A stretch of DNA of 23,414 nucleotides from CAYTEO01 sp964436825. Lineage in GTDB: Bacteria; Krumholzibacteriota; Krumholzibacteriia; LZORAL124-64-63. Positions 15,521 through 23,014 of this stretch are shown piece after piece; the first letter of the stretch is position 1, and each line of letters opens with the position of its first letter. The notes under the pieces are model-generated. The model saw only the letters and a program-made list of their open reading frames with translations. It did no database searches and was not told the DNA's origin. Both the position numbers and the translations under genes were made by a program. The DNA is taken from NCBI GenBank assembly GCA_964436825.1, contig CAYTEO010000039.1:1-23414 (forward strand), given 5' to 3'.

Positions 15521-16644
15521 CGGGCGGCCTCCCCGCTGTCGGTCGCCGCGGGCGCGAGCGAGCCGTCGGGCCGCGCCGCCGTCTCGGTCACGCTCACCAG
15601 CGCCCCCTCGACCAGGTCGCGCTGGCCGCGCACGACCAGCCGCTCGCCCGGCCGCAGGCCCTCGCGGACCATGACCAGCAGTCCCTGGCCCGGTCCCAGG
15701 ACGACGTCCCGCAGGCGGGCCCGGTCCCCCTCGACGACGTAGACCTCGGTCCCGGCCGGGGTCGTGATGACCGCGTCGCGCGGGATGGCCAGCACGCCGT
15801 GGTGGACCCGCTTTGCCAGGCGGACCCTGGCGACGACGCCGGGGCGCAGGACGTGGCCGGTGTCGGGAACGACGACCTCGACGGCGAACTTCCCGTCGAC
15901 GGGATCGCCCTCCGGGGCCACGAACGCCACCGTGCCGGCGGACCGGGTCCCGTCGTCCAGGACGATCTCGGCCGCCGCGCCCGCGCGGATCCACGGCACC
16001 TCCCGCTCGGTGACGCCGCCGACGACCTTCAGGGTGTCCAGGGCGACGACCCGCGCGACCCGCGCCCCGGGCAGGACCAGCTGGCCCGGCTCGACGTCGC
16101 GTGCGGCGACGATCCCAGCGAACGGCGCCGTCACCCGCATGTGGTCCAGCCGCACCTCGGCCGCGCGGACCGCGGCGGCGGCCTGGTCGCGGGCCGATTC
16201 GGCGGCCAGCTTCTCCCGCTCGCTCACCTTGCCGGCGGCGAACAGGCGGGCGGTGCGGTCGGCGTCGAACGCCCGCAGCCGCAGCTCGGCCCGGGCGCGC
16301 TCCAGCTCGGCGGCGGCCAGGCGGTCGTCCAGCCGGACGACGATCTCGCCCGCGGCGACCGTCTCGCCCTTGTCGCGCGGGATGGCGACGACGGTCCCGC
16401 CCTCCTCGGCGCCCAGGTCGGTGCCGCGGACCGGGCGCAGGACACCGCTGAACTCGAGGGCCTCGGTGAAGTCCACCGGCGCGAGGACCAGGATCCGGAC
16501 GTTGCGCGGCACCTCGGGCTCCGGACCGGCGCCGTCGCGGCGACAGCCGCCGGCGGCCAGCAGCAGGACGGCGAGCGACAGCAGCGCCGCGGCGGTCGCC
16601 CGGCGCCGGACGGGACGGCGGTTCCTCTCGGTGACGCGATCCAT
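15517..16644 (-). CDS. Membrane-fusion (adaptor) lipoprotein of the RND pump
   Basis: The adaptor bridges the RND permease and the TolC-like channel in the periplasm. The 375 residues start with a basic tail and hydrophobic stretch ending in AAGGC, so Cys34 is a probable lipid-attachment site. A biotinyl-lipoyl-like half (GTVVAIPRDKGETV, about 87-100), a short alpha hairpin rich in Ala/Glu/Arg (about 110-155), the second lipoyl half (VTAPFAGIV), and a beta-barrel region follow, the standard HlyD/AcrA order. ATG at 16644 overlaps the TolC stop by one base (TGATG). The sequence GDxVDGKF near 275-285 is normal for the family. Confidence 0.93.
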   Translation of the reverse strand: MDRVTERNRRPVRRRATAAALLSLAVLLLAAGGCRRDGAGPEPEVPRNVRILVLAPVDFTEALEFSGVLRPVRGTDLGAEEGGTVVAIPRDKGETVAAGEIVVRLDDRLAAAELERARAELRLRAFDADRTARLFAAGKVSEREKLAAESARDQAAAAVRAAEVRLDHMRVTAPFAGIVAARDVEPGQLVLPGARVARVVALDTLKVVGGVTEREVPWIRAGAAAEIVLDDGTRSAGTVAFVAPEGDPVDGKFAVEVVVPDTGHVLRPGVVARVRLAKRVHHGVLAIPRDAVITTPAGTEVYVVEGDRARLRDVVLGPGQGLLVMVREGLRPGERLVVRGQRDLVEGALVSVTETAARPDGSLAPAATDSGEAAR

Positions 16645-18137
16645 CACGATGCTCCTTTCACCAGCCCGGGCACGGCGGCCAGCGGGACCAGGGGCGAGAC
16701 GCCGATCGCCCGCTTGAGGGCGGCGGTCAGGGTCAGCACGTCGTGCCGCGCCCGGATCAGGTTGCTGCGCGCCTGGGCGCGGCCGGTCTCCGACTGCAGG
16801 ACGGTCAGGTAGTCGGTCTTGCCCAGCTTCAGCCGCAGCCGGTTGGCCTCCAGCAGGCGGCGGCTCCGCTCCAGGTTCAGCCGGGCGGCCCGCAGGTTCT
16901 GCCGGGCCGTCGCCAGCTCGTCCAGCAGGTTCATCACCTCCACCCGCGCCTGGCGGCGCAGGCCGGCCGATGCCACCTCGTTGCGCCGGATCGAGGCCTC
17001 CGTCTCGCGCACGTTGCCGCGGGTCAGCAGCCCGTCGAACAGAGGCACGTTCAGCGCCACGGTGGCCCGCCAGAAGTCGTGGCCGGTGTCGTCGAGCGTG
17101 TCCAGGGTGCGGCCGACCAGCCCGTACGAGCCGTCCACGCTCAGGTAGGGTCGCATCTCCGACTTCTGGACCCGCCGGTTCTGGCGCAGCATCGCTCCCA
17201 GCAGGTCCACCGCGCGCAGGTCGGGCCGCTCCATGGCCAGCGCCAGGGCCCGCTCGCGGTCCACCGGATCCCATTCCACGCTCGTGTCGGCCACCACGGC
17301 CACCGGTCCGTCCGGCGGCAGCCCCATGACGGCGTTCAGCCGCGCCCCGGCCTGCCGCAGCCCGGCCCGCGCCCGGTTGACCTCCGGCACGAGGTTGGCC
17401 ACCGCCACGGCCGCCTGCAGGGTATCCAGGTCGCTGGCCAGTCCCAGCTCGAAGCGCAGCCGGAGGATGGAGAGCAGTTCCTGCTGGTCGGCGAGCCGGG
17501 CCCGGGCGGCGTCGAGCTGCTCGGCCGCCAGCACGACGTCGTGGTAGGCGACGACGGTCTGCTCGACGGTCCGGTGCTCCAGGTCCCGGATCAGCAGCTC
17601 CTGGCGCCGGATGCTCTGCCCTGCGGCCCCCACCGCGCCCAGCACCTTCACGGGGTTGAGGATCCAGTGGAGGTTCAGGCTCGTCCGCCAGAAGGTCTGG
17701 GCGGGAATGTCCTGCGGGTCGGGCAGGAAGTCGAACCCCCCGAACAGGCTGTCGATCAGGGCGTTGCCCGTCGTCCCGCCACCGCCGGAGAAGGTGGAGT
17801 CGAGGGCGAAGGTGGGATCGCGGCCGCGGTTCCACTCGGCCGTGGCGTCGATGGTCGGCAGGCCGGTCGACAGCGCCTGGAGCTTCTTGCCCGACAGCTC
17901 GCGCAACTTCAGCCGCTCGGCCCGCAGGGCGTCGTTGCCGTCCAGGGCCAGCCGGACGCAGGCTGCCAGGTCCAGGACCTCGCCACCGCCGGGCCGGGCC
18001 ACGACGACCGCCCCGCCGACGAGCGCGGAGTCACCGGGCGCGCCCGCCGGCCGCGCGGCGACCGCCGGCGGTCCGGCAGCCCCCGCCGCAACGGCGGCGA
18101 GGAGGCAACAGGTCGTCACCAGGATGCGATGGGACAT
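16644..18137 (-). CDS. TolC-family outer-membrane efflux protein
   Basis: The protein forms the trimeric outer-membrane exit duct. The 497 residues have a signal peptide (about 1-28) and two repeated outer-membrane efflux (OEP) halves, each with long Arg/Ala/Leu/Gln-rich coiled helices (about 165-215 and 375-475). A Gly/Thr-rich insert at about 118-135 (SGGGGTTGN) may be a surface loop. The ATG lies three bases after the TetR gene stop, so all four genes probably form one transcript. Length and repeat pattern agree with the family. Confidence 0.92.
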   Translation of the reverse strand: MSHRILVTTCCLLAAVAAGAAGPPAVAARPAGAPGDSALVGGAVVVARPGGGEVLDLAACVRLALDGNDALRAERLKLRELSGKKLQALSTGLPTIDATAEWNRGRDPTFALDSTFSGGGGTTGNALIDSLFGGFDFLPDPQDIPAQTFWRTSLNLHWILNPVKVLGAVGAAGQSIRRQELLIRDLEHRTVEQTVVAYHDVVLAAEQLDAARARLADQQELLSILRLRFELGLASDLDTLQAAVAVANLVPEVNRARAGLRQAGARLNAVMGLPPDGPVAVVADTSVEWDPVDRERALALAMERPDLRAVDLLGAMLRQNRRVQKSEMRPYLSVDGSYGLVGRTLDTLDDTGHDFWRATVALNVPLFDGLLTRGNVRETEASIRRNEVASAGLRRQARVEVMNLLDELATARQNLRAARLNLERSRRLLEANRLRLKLGKTDYLTVLQSETGRAQARSNLIRARHDVLTLTAALKRAIGVSPLVPLAAVPGLVKGAS

Positions 18138-18140
18138 CGT

Positions 18141-18740
18141 TCAGCTCTCCCGCGCACGGAGTCCGTTGATGATGAAGGCCCGCGCCTCGGCGGCCAGGAC
18201 CGGGTCGTCCCCGGCCCCCCGCTCGCCGTAGCACCCGGGCAGGATGTAGTACAGACTGTCCAGCAGGGCGTCGACGATCCAGGCCGCCGCCCCGGGATCG
18301 ACCGGCCGGAACTCGCCGCCGGCGACGCCGTCGGCGATGATCCGGGTCAGCGTGTCGAGCAGGGGCCGGAACTCCTTCTCCATGGAACAGCCGACGAAAC
18401 GCTGGTGAACCTCCGGGTCGTCCAGGCTCAGCCTGAAGACGGGGTGGCGCCGGCCCGCCTCGACGTAGGCGTCGAGGTACGACTCCATCCTCGCCACCGC
18501 GCCCATTCCCTCCGGCAGCGACGCCTCCCAGGCCGCCACCTCCTCGGTCGCCAGATGGACGATCAGCTGGACGAACAGGTCGGCCTTGTCGTCGAACAGC
18601 TCGTAGAAGGTCCGCTTGGAGGCGCCGGCCTCGCGGCAGATCGCCTCGACGGTCGTCTTGCGGAAGCCGAACCGCTCGAACAGCGGCTCGGCGGCCCGGA
18701 AGAACTGCAACTTCTTGTCACCAAGTGCATGCTCGGCCAT
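18141..18740 (-). CDS. TetR/AcrR-family transcriptional regulator of the efflux operon
   Basis: The protein probably represses its own operon until a ligand binds. The 199 residues have an N-terminal helix-turn-helix (about 10-56: AAEPLFERFGFRKTTV and AGASKRTFYELFDDK) and an all-helical ligand domain. I chose ATG at 18740, 15 bases before which the sequence is GGTCGAGGGC; an upstream frame extends to 18986 but crosses the operator and is not needed. First gene of tetR-tolC-adaptor-RND, all within a few bases of each other. A perfect 9-bp palindrome lies 28 bases upstream. Confidence 0.93.
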   Translation of the reverse strand: MAEHALGDKKLQFFRAAEPLFERFGFRKTTVEAICREAGASKRTFYELFDDKADLFVQLIVHLATEEVAAWEASLPEGMGAVARMESYLDAYVEAGRRHPVFRLSLDDPEVHQRFVGCSMEKEFRPLLDTLTRIIADGVAGGEFRPVDPGAAAWIVDALLDSLYYILPGCYGERGAGDDPVLAAEARAFIINGLRARES

Positions 18741-18768
18741 CGCCCTCGACCTTCCCGTTGAGACGATA

Positions 18769-18791
18769 AAACGATTACGTTTTAATCGTTT
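18769..18791. promoter_or_regulatory. Palindromic operator, probable TetR binding site
   Basis: AAACGATTA and TAATCGTTT form a perfect 9-bp inverted repeat around five bases (CGTTT), centred at 18780. It lies 28-50 bases upstream of the TetR start and is strikingly AT-rich for this genome. Its position just after the predicted -10 (18805-18810) suits blocking of RNA polymerase. That TetR binds it is inferred from position. Confidence 0.75.
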
Positions 18792-18804
18792 CCTTGTTGC
18801 AGGG

Positions 18805-18832
18805 AAAATAGCGGTCGCGGACCGGGCGGCAA
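18805..18832 (-). promoter_or_regulatory. Predicted promoter of the tetR-efflux operon
   Basis: On the minus strand TTGCCG (18832-18827) is followed after 16 bases by TATTTT (18810-18805). The palindromic operator begins about 14 bases downstream of the -10, across the expected transcription start and early leader. Confidence 0.45.
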
Positions 18833-18866
18833 GCGGCAAGGGCGGCGGTGCTCCCGCAAGAAACCG

Positions 18867-18895
18867 TTGACACCGATCTTTCAGGGCTATCTTTG
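18867..18895 (+). promoter_or_regulatory. Predicted promoter of the epimerase gene
   Basis: TTGACA (18867-18872) and TATCTT (18888-18893) are 15 bases apart, a short sigma70 spacing. Read as TTG-N18-TATCTTTG it fits the Bacteroidetes-type TAnnTTTG pattern. The ATG is 29 bases further on. Confidence 0.45.
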
Positions 18896-18924
18896 TTCTC
18901 TGTCCATCGACGAAAGGATCTCCG

Positions 18925-19980
18925 ATGACTTCGACCACGAAGCACGTCCTGGTCACCGGCGGGGCCGGTTTCCTGGGCATCAACATGATCCGCTACCTGC
19001 TGGAGCGGGGCTGGACCTGCACCTCGCTGGACATCGCGGAGTTCGACTACCCGGAGCGCGACGATCCCCGCGTGCGGATCGTCACCGGCGACATCCGGGA
19101 CCGGTCCGCCGTCGACCGCGCCGTCGAGGGCGCCGACCTGGTCGTCCACTGCGCCGCGGCCCTGCCCCTGTACAAGCCTCGCGACATCTACACGACCGAC
19201 ATCGACGGAACGCGCAACGTGCTGCAGTCGGCCCTGGACCACGGCGTCGAGCGCGTCGTCCACGTCTCCTCGACGGCCGTCTACGGCATCCCCGACCACC
19301 ATCCCCTCCACGAGGACGACCCCCTGGACGGGGTCGGTCCCTACGGCGAGTGCAAGGTCAAGGCCGAGGAGATCTGCGCCGGGTTCCGCGAGAAGGGACT
19401 GGTGGTGCCGATCGTCCGGCCCAAGTCGTTCATCGGGCCGGAGCGGCTGGGGGTGTTCGCCCTGTTCTACGACTGGGCCCGCACCGGCCACGGCTTCCCG
19501 ATGATCGGCAGCGGCCGCAACCGCTACCAGCTGGCGGACGTGGAGGACATCTGCCAGGGGATCTGGCTCTGCCTGACCGGCCCGGCCGACAAGGTGAACG
19601 ACGTCTTCAACCTGGGGGCCCGCGAGTTCACGACCATGCGGGAGGACTGGCAGGCCGTCCTGGACGAGGCGGGGTTCGGCAAGAAGATCGTCCCGCTGCC
19701 CGCCTGGCCCGCCATCCAGACCCTGCGCCTGCTGGAGAAGCTCCACCTCTCGCCCCTCTACAAGTGGGTCTACGAGACCGCCTGCGAGGACTCGTTCGTG
19801 TCCATCGAGAAGGCGGAGCGCGTGCTGGGATTCGACCCCAGGTACTCGAACAAGGAGGCCCTGGTCCGCAACTTCCGCTGGTACCTGGAGCACCTGGACG
19901 AGTTCAGCGGCCGCAGCGGCGTCTCCCACCGTGTCCCCTGGAAGCAGGGGATCCTGAAGGTGGCCAAGCTCTTCTTCTAG
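18925..19980 (+). CDS. NAD-dependent epimerase/dehydratase (extended SDR family)
   Basis: Enzymes of this family change sugar nucleotides, sterol or other substrates with bound NAD(P). The 351 residues begin TKHVLVTGGAGFLG (5-18), the Rossmann dinucleotide site, with Asp36 (SLDI) favouring NAD over NADP. GDIRD lies at 55-59, VSSTAVYG at 114-121, and the catalytic Tyr140-x3-Lys144 in YGECK; Ser115/Ser116/Thr117 supply the triad. ATG at 18925 follows AAAGGA by a few bases. The C-terminal part (about 200-340) does not match a named sugar epimerase closely, and neighbours give no pathway. Single gene with its own promoter and a long hairpin behind it. Confidence 0.9.
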   Translation: MTSTTKHVLVTGGAGFLGINMIRYLLERGWTCTSLDIAEFDYPERDDPRVRIVTGDIRDRSAVDRAVEGADLVVHCAAALPLYKPRDIYTTDIDGTRNVLQSALDHGVERVVHVSSTAVYGIPDHHPLHEDDPLDGVGPYGECKVKAEEICAGFREKGLVVPIVRPKSFIGPERLGVFALFYDWARTGHGFPMIGSGRNRYQLADVEDICQGIWLCLTGPADKVNDVFNLGAREFTTMREDWQAVLDEAGFGKKIVPLPAWPAIQTLRLLEKLHLSPLYKWVYETACEDSFVSIEKAERVLGFDPRYSNKEALVRNFRWYLEHLDEFSGRSGVSHRVPWKQGILKVAKLFF

Positions 19981-19997
19981 CACGGGCGTGTCGAGGT

Positions 19998-20068
19998 CCC
20001 GGGAGAGAGCCCCCGTTTCCGGCTCATGCGCAAGCGAAATCGCCGGTAACGGTGGGCTCTCTCCCGGG
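19998..20068. terminator. 71-base hairpin between convergent genes, possible bidirectional terminator
   Basis: CCCGGGAGAGAGCCC (19998-20012) pairs perfectly with 20054-20068. The pairing continues with a few mismatches to GGC/GCC (20021-20023 with 20042-20044), making an arm of about 26 bases around an 18-base loop. It lies between the stop of the plus-strand epimerase (19980) and the end of the minus-strand permease (20119). There is no T-run on either side, so it may end RNAs by a Rho-aided or roadblock route, or protect both 3' ends. Confidence 0.55.
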
Positions 20069-20118
20069 GCCGGCACCGGCGTGCGTCGATCTCGCCTGGC
20101 CACCCTCGGGATGCCCTG

Positions 20119-20862
20119 CTAGCGGTCCATCACGACGAGCAGGATTGCCACCATCAGCAGGACGGTGGCAAAGACGCGGCGGACGGCGCGGGGGTCCAGG
20201 CGTGCCGCCATGACGTGGGAACCCAGCAGGCTGCCCAGGTAGACGGCCAGCGCACAGCCGCCCCAGAGGATCCAGTCGGGCCGGGCCGACAGGCCCAGGT
20301 GGGCCACCAGGCTGGAGGCGGCCGAGCAGGTGATCGCGACGGTCGAGGTGGCTGCGGCGACCCGGGGATCCAGACCCGCCATGAAGAGCAGCGGCACGAC
20401 GAACGACCCGCCGCCGCGACCCAGCAGACCAGCAACCAGTCCCAGCGCACTCCCCCCGCCCAGGCCCAGCAGGATGCGGCCCTGCCTCCCCGGGACGCGC
20501 GCCGGTCGCCAACCGGCCCCCACCATGATCGCCGAGGCGGCTGTCAGCCCGGCGAACATGAGGATGAGCAATCGCGTCGGAACGGTCGTGTTCACGTGCG
20601 CCCCCACGGGAGCCGCCGCCAGCATCGCCACGCCGAACAGCATCCCCACGCGCCAGTCGACCAGCCGGCGTCGCGCGTAGGTGACCAGCGCCGTCGTGCT
20701 GTTGACGATGTTCAGCAGCAGACCCAGGGGGATCGCCTCGGTCTTGAAGTCCAGCCCGGCCCAGTAGAGCAGGGGGATGAAGATCTGCGAGCCGCCCATG
20801 CCCAGCATGGAGAAGACGAAGGCGATACCGAAGAAGACGACAGGCAACAGGGCGTGGGGCAC
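20119..20862 (-). CDS. TSUP-family permease (TauE/SafE-like)
   Basis: Members move sulfite, sulfoacetate, taurine-related or similar anions across the inner membrane; the substrate here is unknown. The start is GTG at 20862, preceded by GGAAGGA at good spacing; longer frames upstream lack coding character. The 247 residues form about eight helices in two similar halves, each with the family pattern: LGMGGSQIFIPLLYWAGLD near the N-terminus and LGRGGGSFVVPLLFMAGLD in the middle. Full length for the family. It follows the Mut7-C-like gene after 82 bases and may be co-transcribed, but no sulfur-metabolism genes are in view. Confidence 0.85.
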   Translation of the reverse strand: MPHALLPVVFFGIAFVFSMLGMGGSQIFIPLLYWAGLDFKTEAIPLGLLLNIVNSTTALVTYARRRLVDWRVGMLFGVAMLAAAPVGAHVNTTVPTRLLILMFAGLTAASAIMVGAGWRPARVPGRQGRILLGLGGGSALGLVAGLLGRGGGSFVVPLLFMAGLDPRVAAATSTVAITCSAASSLVAHLGLSARPDWILWGGCALAVYLGSLLGSHVMAARLDPRAVRRVFATVLLMVAILLVVMDR

Positions 20863-20944
20863 GGCGGTTCCTTCCGGTGGAGGCGTTGCACCAGCCACGA
20901 TGGGGAACCGACTCACGCCTGTCCAGATCCCGTCCTCCCGACCG

Positions 20945-21739
20945 TCACGCCCGATCCCTGCCGTCACCCCCACCGTCCAGGAGGTCCGCCAGCTCGCGCC
21001 GGAAACGGTCCACGTGGCTGCCGGCCCAGTAGATCTTCCCGCACCCGGCGCAGCGGCGGAACTCCTCCTGCTCCCGCCGCACCCGCGGCGGTACCAGGTC
21101 CAGGACGGCATCGCGGGGAACCGGCTCCACTGCGCCGTTGCAGAGGGGACAACGGGTCAACGGCCGCAGCCTGCCCGCCAGGTCGAGGCGTCGGACGACC
21201 TCGGACAGCTGGTCACGGACCCGCTCGCCGCGAACCAGGCAGCCGCGCTCGATCCGGTTGCGCTTCAGCAGACCCCGGTCGCGGGTCAGGACGATCCGCC
21301 GCTCCCGCTGCGCCAGCCCGGCGATCTCCGCGTCTTCCAGGTCGTTCCGCCACACGGTGTCGAGGCCCAGCATCCGCAGTCGTCGGGCCAGCTTGCCCAG
21401 GTGGACGTCGCAGACGAAGCGGACCTCGCGCAGCGGGCGGCGCCGTACCCGCAGCAGGGGAGTGACGTCGAACCGCTCGAAGACGGGGTAGACGGCCACC
21501 CGTTCGCCGCCGGACAGCCGGTGATCGAATCCCACCGAACGGCCGTCGACCAGGATCAGCTCCACCTCGGTGTGGGGGACCCCCAGCGCCTCGATGGCGT
21601 CCTTGACCGCGGGAGTGCCGGAGAAGCGGTAGGTGACCGGTCGCTGGCGCCAGCCCGGCGGCAGCAGGTCGTTCAGCTCGGCGTAGAGACGGACGACGGC
21701 GCTGCGGGGACCGGCACCGGCCGTCCGCTGCCCGCTCAG
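20945..21739 (-). CDS. Mut7-C RNase-domain protein with N-terminal ubiquitin-like domain
   Basis: The protein is probably an RNase of the PIN-like Mut7-C family. No ATG, GTG or TTG fits the domain start; CTG at 21739 overlaps the upstream methyltransferase stop (CTGA) and gives 264 residues. An ATG at 21844 would lie 109 bases inside the neighbour. Visible parts: a ThiS/ubiquitin-like domain (about 14-95), a PIN-like nuclease core starting FVCDVHLGKLARRLRMLGLDT (Asp111) with a second acidic site TRDRGLL (Asp154), and a zinc ribbon CPLC (197-200) and CAGC (230-233). This order is known for the family. Coupling to an rRNA methyltransferase suggests an RNA-related job. Start uncertain; family call good. 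Confidence 0.85.
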   Translation of the reverse strand: MSGQRTAGAGPRSAVVRLYAELNDLLPPGWRQRPVTYRFSGTPAVKDAIEALGVPHTEVELILVDGRSVGFDHRLSGGERVAVYPVFERFDVTPLLRVRRRPLREVRFVCDVHLGKLARRLRMLGLDTVWRNDLEDAEIAGLAQRERRIVLTRDRGLLKRNRIERGCLVRGERVRDQLSEVVRRLDLAGRLRPLTRCPLCNGAVEPVPRDAVLDLVPPRVRREQEEFRRCAGCGKIYWAGSHVDRFRRELADLLDGGGDGRDRA

Positions 21740-22881
21740 TAGAGGTCCAGCTCGACGAGCCGACACTCCAGTCCTCCGTTCCACAGCGGGATCCGCCGCC
21801 GCGGGCGCAGCCCCAGGTGGCCGACCAGCTTCGTGTCGCCGCACAGGATCCAGGCCGTCGCGCCGCGGCAGTTCCGCTTCAGGGTGTCGCCCAGGTCACG
21901 GTAGAGCTGCTCCACCTGCTCCCGCTCGCCCAGCCGGACGCCGTAGGGCGGGTTGCAGACGATCGTCGTGCCGGACGCGACCTGCAGCCGCCGGACATCG
22001 GCCCTCTCGACGCGGATCCGCGGTCCGCCCGGCAGGGCGGCCAGGTTCTCCCGGGCCGCCGCGACGGCCTCGGGATCGCTGTCGGCGCCGCGCAGCAGTT
22101 CCGGCGGCAGGGGGCGGGCCGCCTCCCTCGCGGCGGCGACCGCCTCGTCCCACGCCCGTCGGGGGAATCCCGGGTAGCGCAGCAGGGGCGCACGGTCCGC
22201 CAGGCGCTGGAGCTGCGGTGCGATCCGCGCTCCCGCCAGCCACGCCTCGGCCAGCAGGGTTCCCGAGCCGCACATGGGATCGACCAGCGGCGTCGCTCCG
22301 TCCCAGCCGCTGAGGCGGACGATGGCGGCGGCCACCGTCTCCTGCAGCGGCGCCTCGACGGTCTGCAGCCGATACCCCCGCCGGTGCAGGGACCTGCCGC
22401 CCAGGTCCAGGGCCAGGTGGGCGTGGTCGCGCCGCAGGTGGAGGTTCAGCAGCAGGTCCGGCGAGCGGCGGTCGACGCCGGGCCGACGACCGGTCCGGTC
22501 CCGGAAGCGGTCCACGATGGCGTCCTTGACCCGCTGCGCCACGAACTGCGAATGGCGCAGCCTGCTGAACGAGACGTTGGCCACGACGGCCAGGGTCTCG
22601 TCCGGCGTCATCAGCTCCTCCCACGGCAGATCGCGCAGGCGGTTGTAGAGGTAGCGGTCGCTGTGGCAGGCGAACGAGGCAAGTGGTGCCAGGACACGGG
22701 TCGCCAGCCGCGTCCACAGGACGATCCGCGCCAGGGCGGCGTGGTCGGCGCGGAAGGCGACGCCGCGCACCGCCGGGCGGACCTCCGTGGCTCCCAGGCC
22801 GGTCAGCTCGTCGGCCAGCAGCCGCTCCAGCCCCCGCCCGCAGGCGGCGAAGCATGGCTGCTCGTGCAGGTCGGCCCACAT
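21736..22881 (-). CDS. rlmL: THUMP-domain 23S rRNA guanine-N2 methyltransferase (RlmL/YpsC type)
   Basis: The enzyme probably methylates G2445 of 23S rRNA using S-adenosylmethionine. The 381 residues have an N-terminal ferredoxin-like plus THUMP region (about 5-160), then a Rossmann methyltransferase with motif I DPMCGSGT (201-208), an acidic ribose site GADSDPEA (265-272), and the catalytic NPPYG (310-314) of N2-guanine/N6-adenine enzymes. ATG at 22881 follows GAGGAAGGA by seven bases; a longer frame upstream has no ribosome site. The RlmK half of E. coli RlmL is absent, as in B. subtilis YpsC. The closely related TrmN/Trm14 tRNA enzymes are the main alternative. Confidence 0.88.
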   Translation of the reverse strand: MWADLHEQPCFAACGRGLERLLADELTGLGATEVRPAVRGVAFRADHAALARIVLWTRLATRVLAPLASFACHSDRYLYNRLRDLPWEELMTPDETLAVVANVSFSRLRHSQFVAQRVKDAIVDRFRDRTGRRPGVDRRSPDLLLNLHLRRDHAHLALDLGGRSLHRRGYRLQTVEAPLQETVAAAIVRLSGWDGATPLVDPMCGSGTLLAEAWLAGARIAPQLQRLADRAPLLRYPGFPRRAWDEAVAAAREAARPLPPELLRGADSDPEAVAAARENLAALPGGPRIRVERADVRRLQVASGTTIVCNPPYGVRLGEREQVEQLYRDLGDTLKRNCRGATAWILCGDTKLVGHLGLRPRRRIPLWNGGLECRLVELDLY

Positions 22882-22918
22882 GCGTTCGTCCTTCCTCGGC
22901 CAGATGCTTCCCCGCGTT

Positions 22919-22929
22919 GAAAGATAGCA
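22919..22929 (-). promoter_or_regulatory. Candidate extended -10 promoter of rlmL
   Basis: On the minus strand TGCTATCTTTC has an extended -10 form (TGnTATCTT) and nearly fits TAnnTTTG. No good -35 is found at normal spacing. The rlmL ATG lies 38 bases downstream. Confidence 0.35.
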
Positions 22930-22969
22930 CAACCGTCCGGGTGGTGGCGGCAAGTCAATGGAAAGAAGA

Positions 22970-22995
22970 GGACCCGGGCCGCACACCCCGGGTCC
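22970..22995 (-). terminator. Rho-independent terminator reading leftward between the IS end and rlmL
   Basis: GGACCCGGG (22970-22978) and CCCGGGTCC (22987-22995) form a perfect 9-bp stem with 8-base loop. Read on the minus strand it is followed by TCTTCTTTCC, a fair T-rich tract. It lies outside the IS end, so it probably served a gene now separated by the insertion, and it shields rlmL from IS transcripts. Confidence 0.6.
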
Positions 22996-23014
22996 GCGTC
23001 CACTGGCAAAGCCG

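Noticed and set aside
12326..15742. 1138-codon open frame on the plus strand opposite the RND permease
   Set aside because: Its composition (His, Gln, Asp, Arg repeats) is typical of antisense translation of a GC-rich gene; the permease is unmistakable.
18741..18986. Longer TetR starting at 18986
   Set aside because: It would run through the promoter and palindromic operator and into the divergent gene, and the extra residues do not match TetR proteins.
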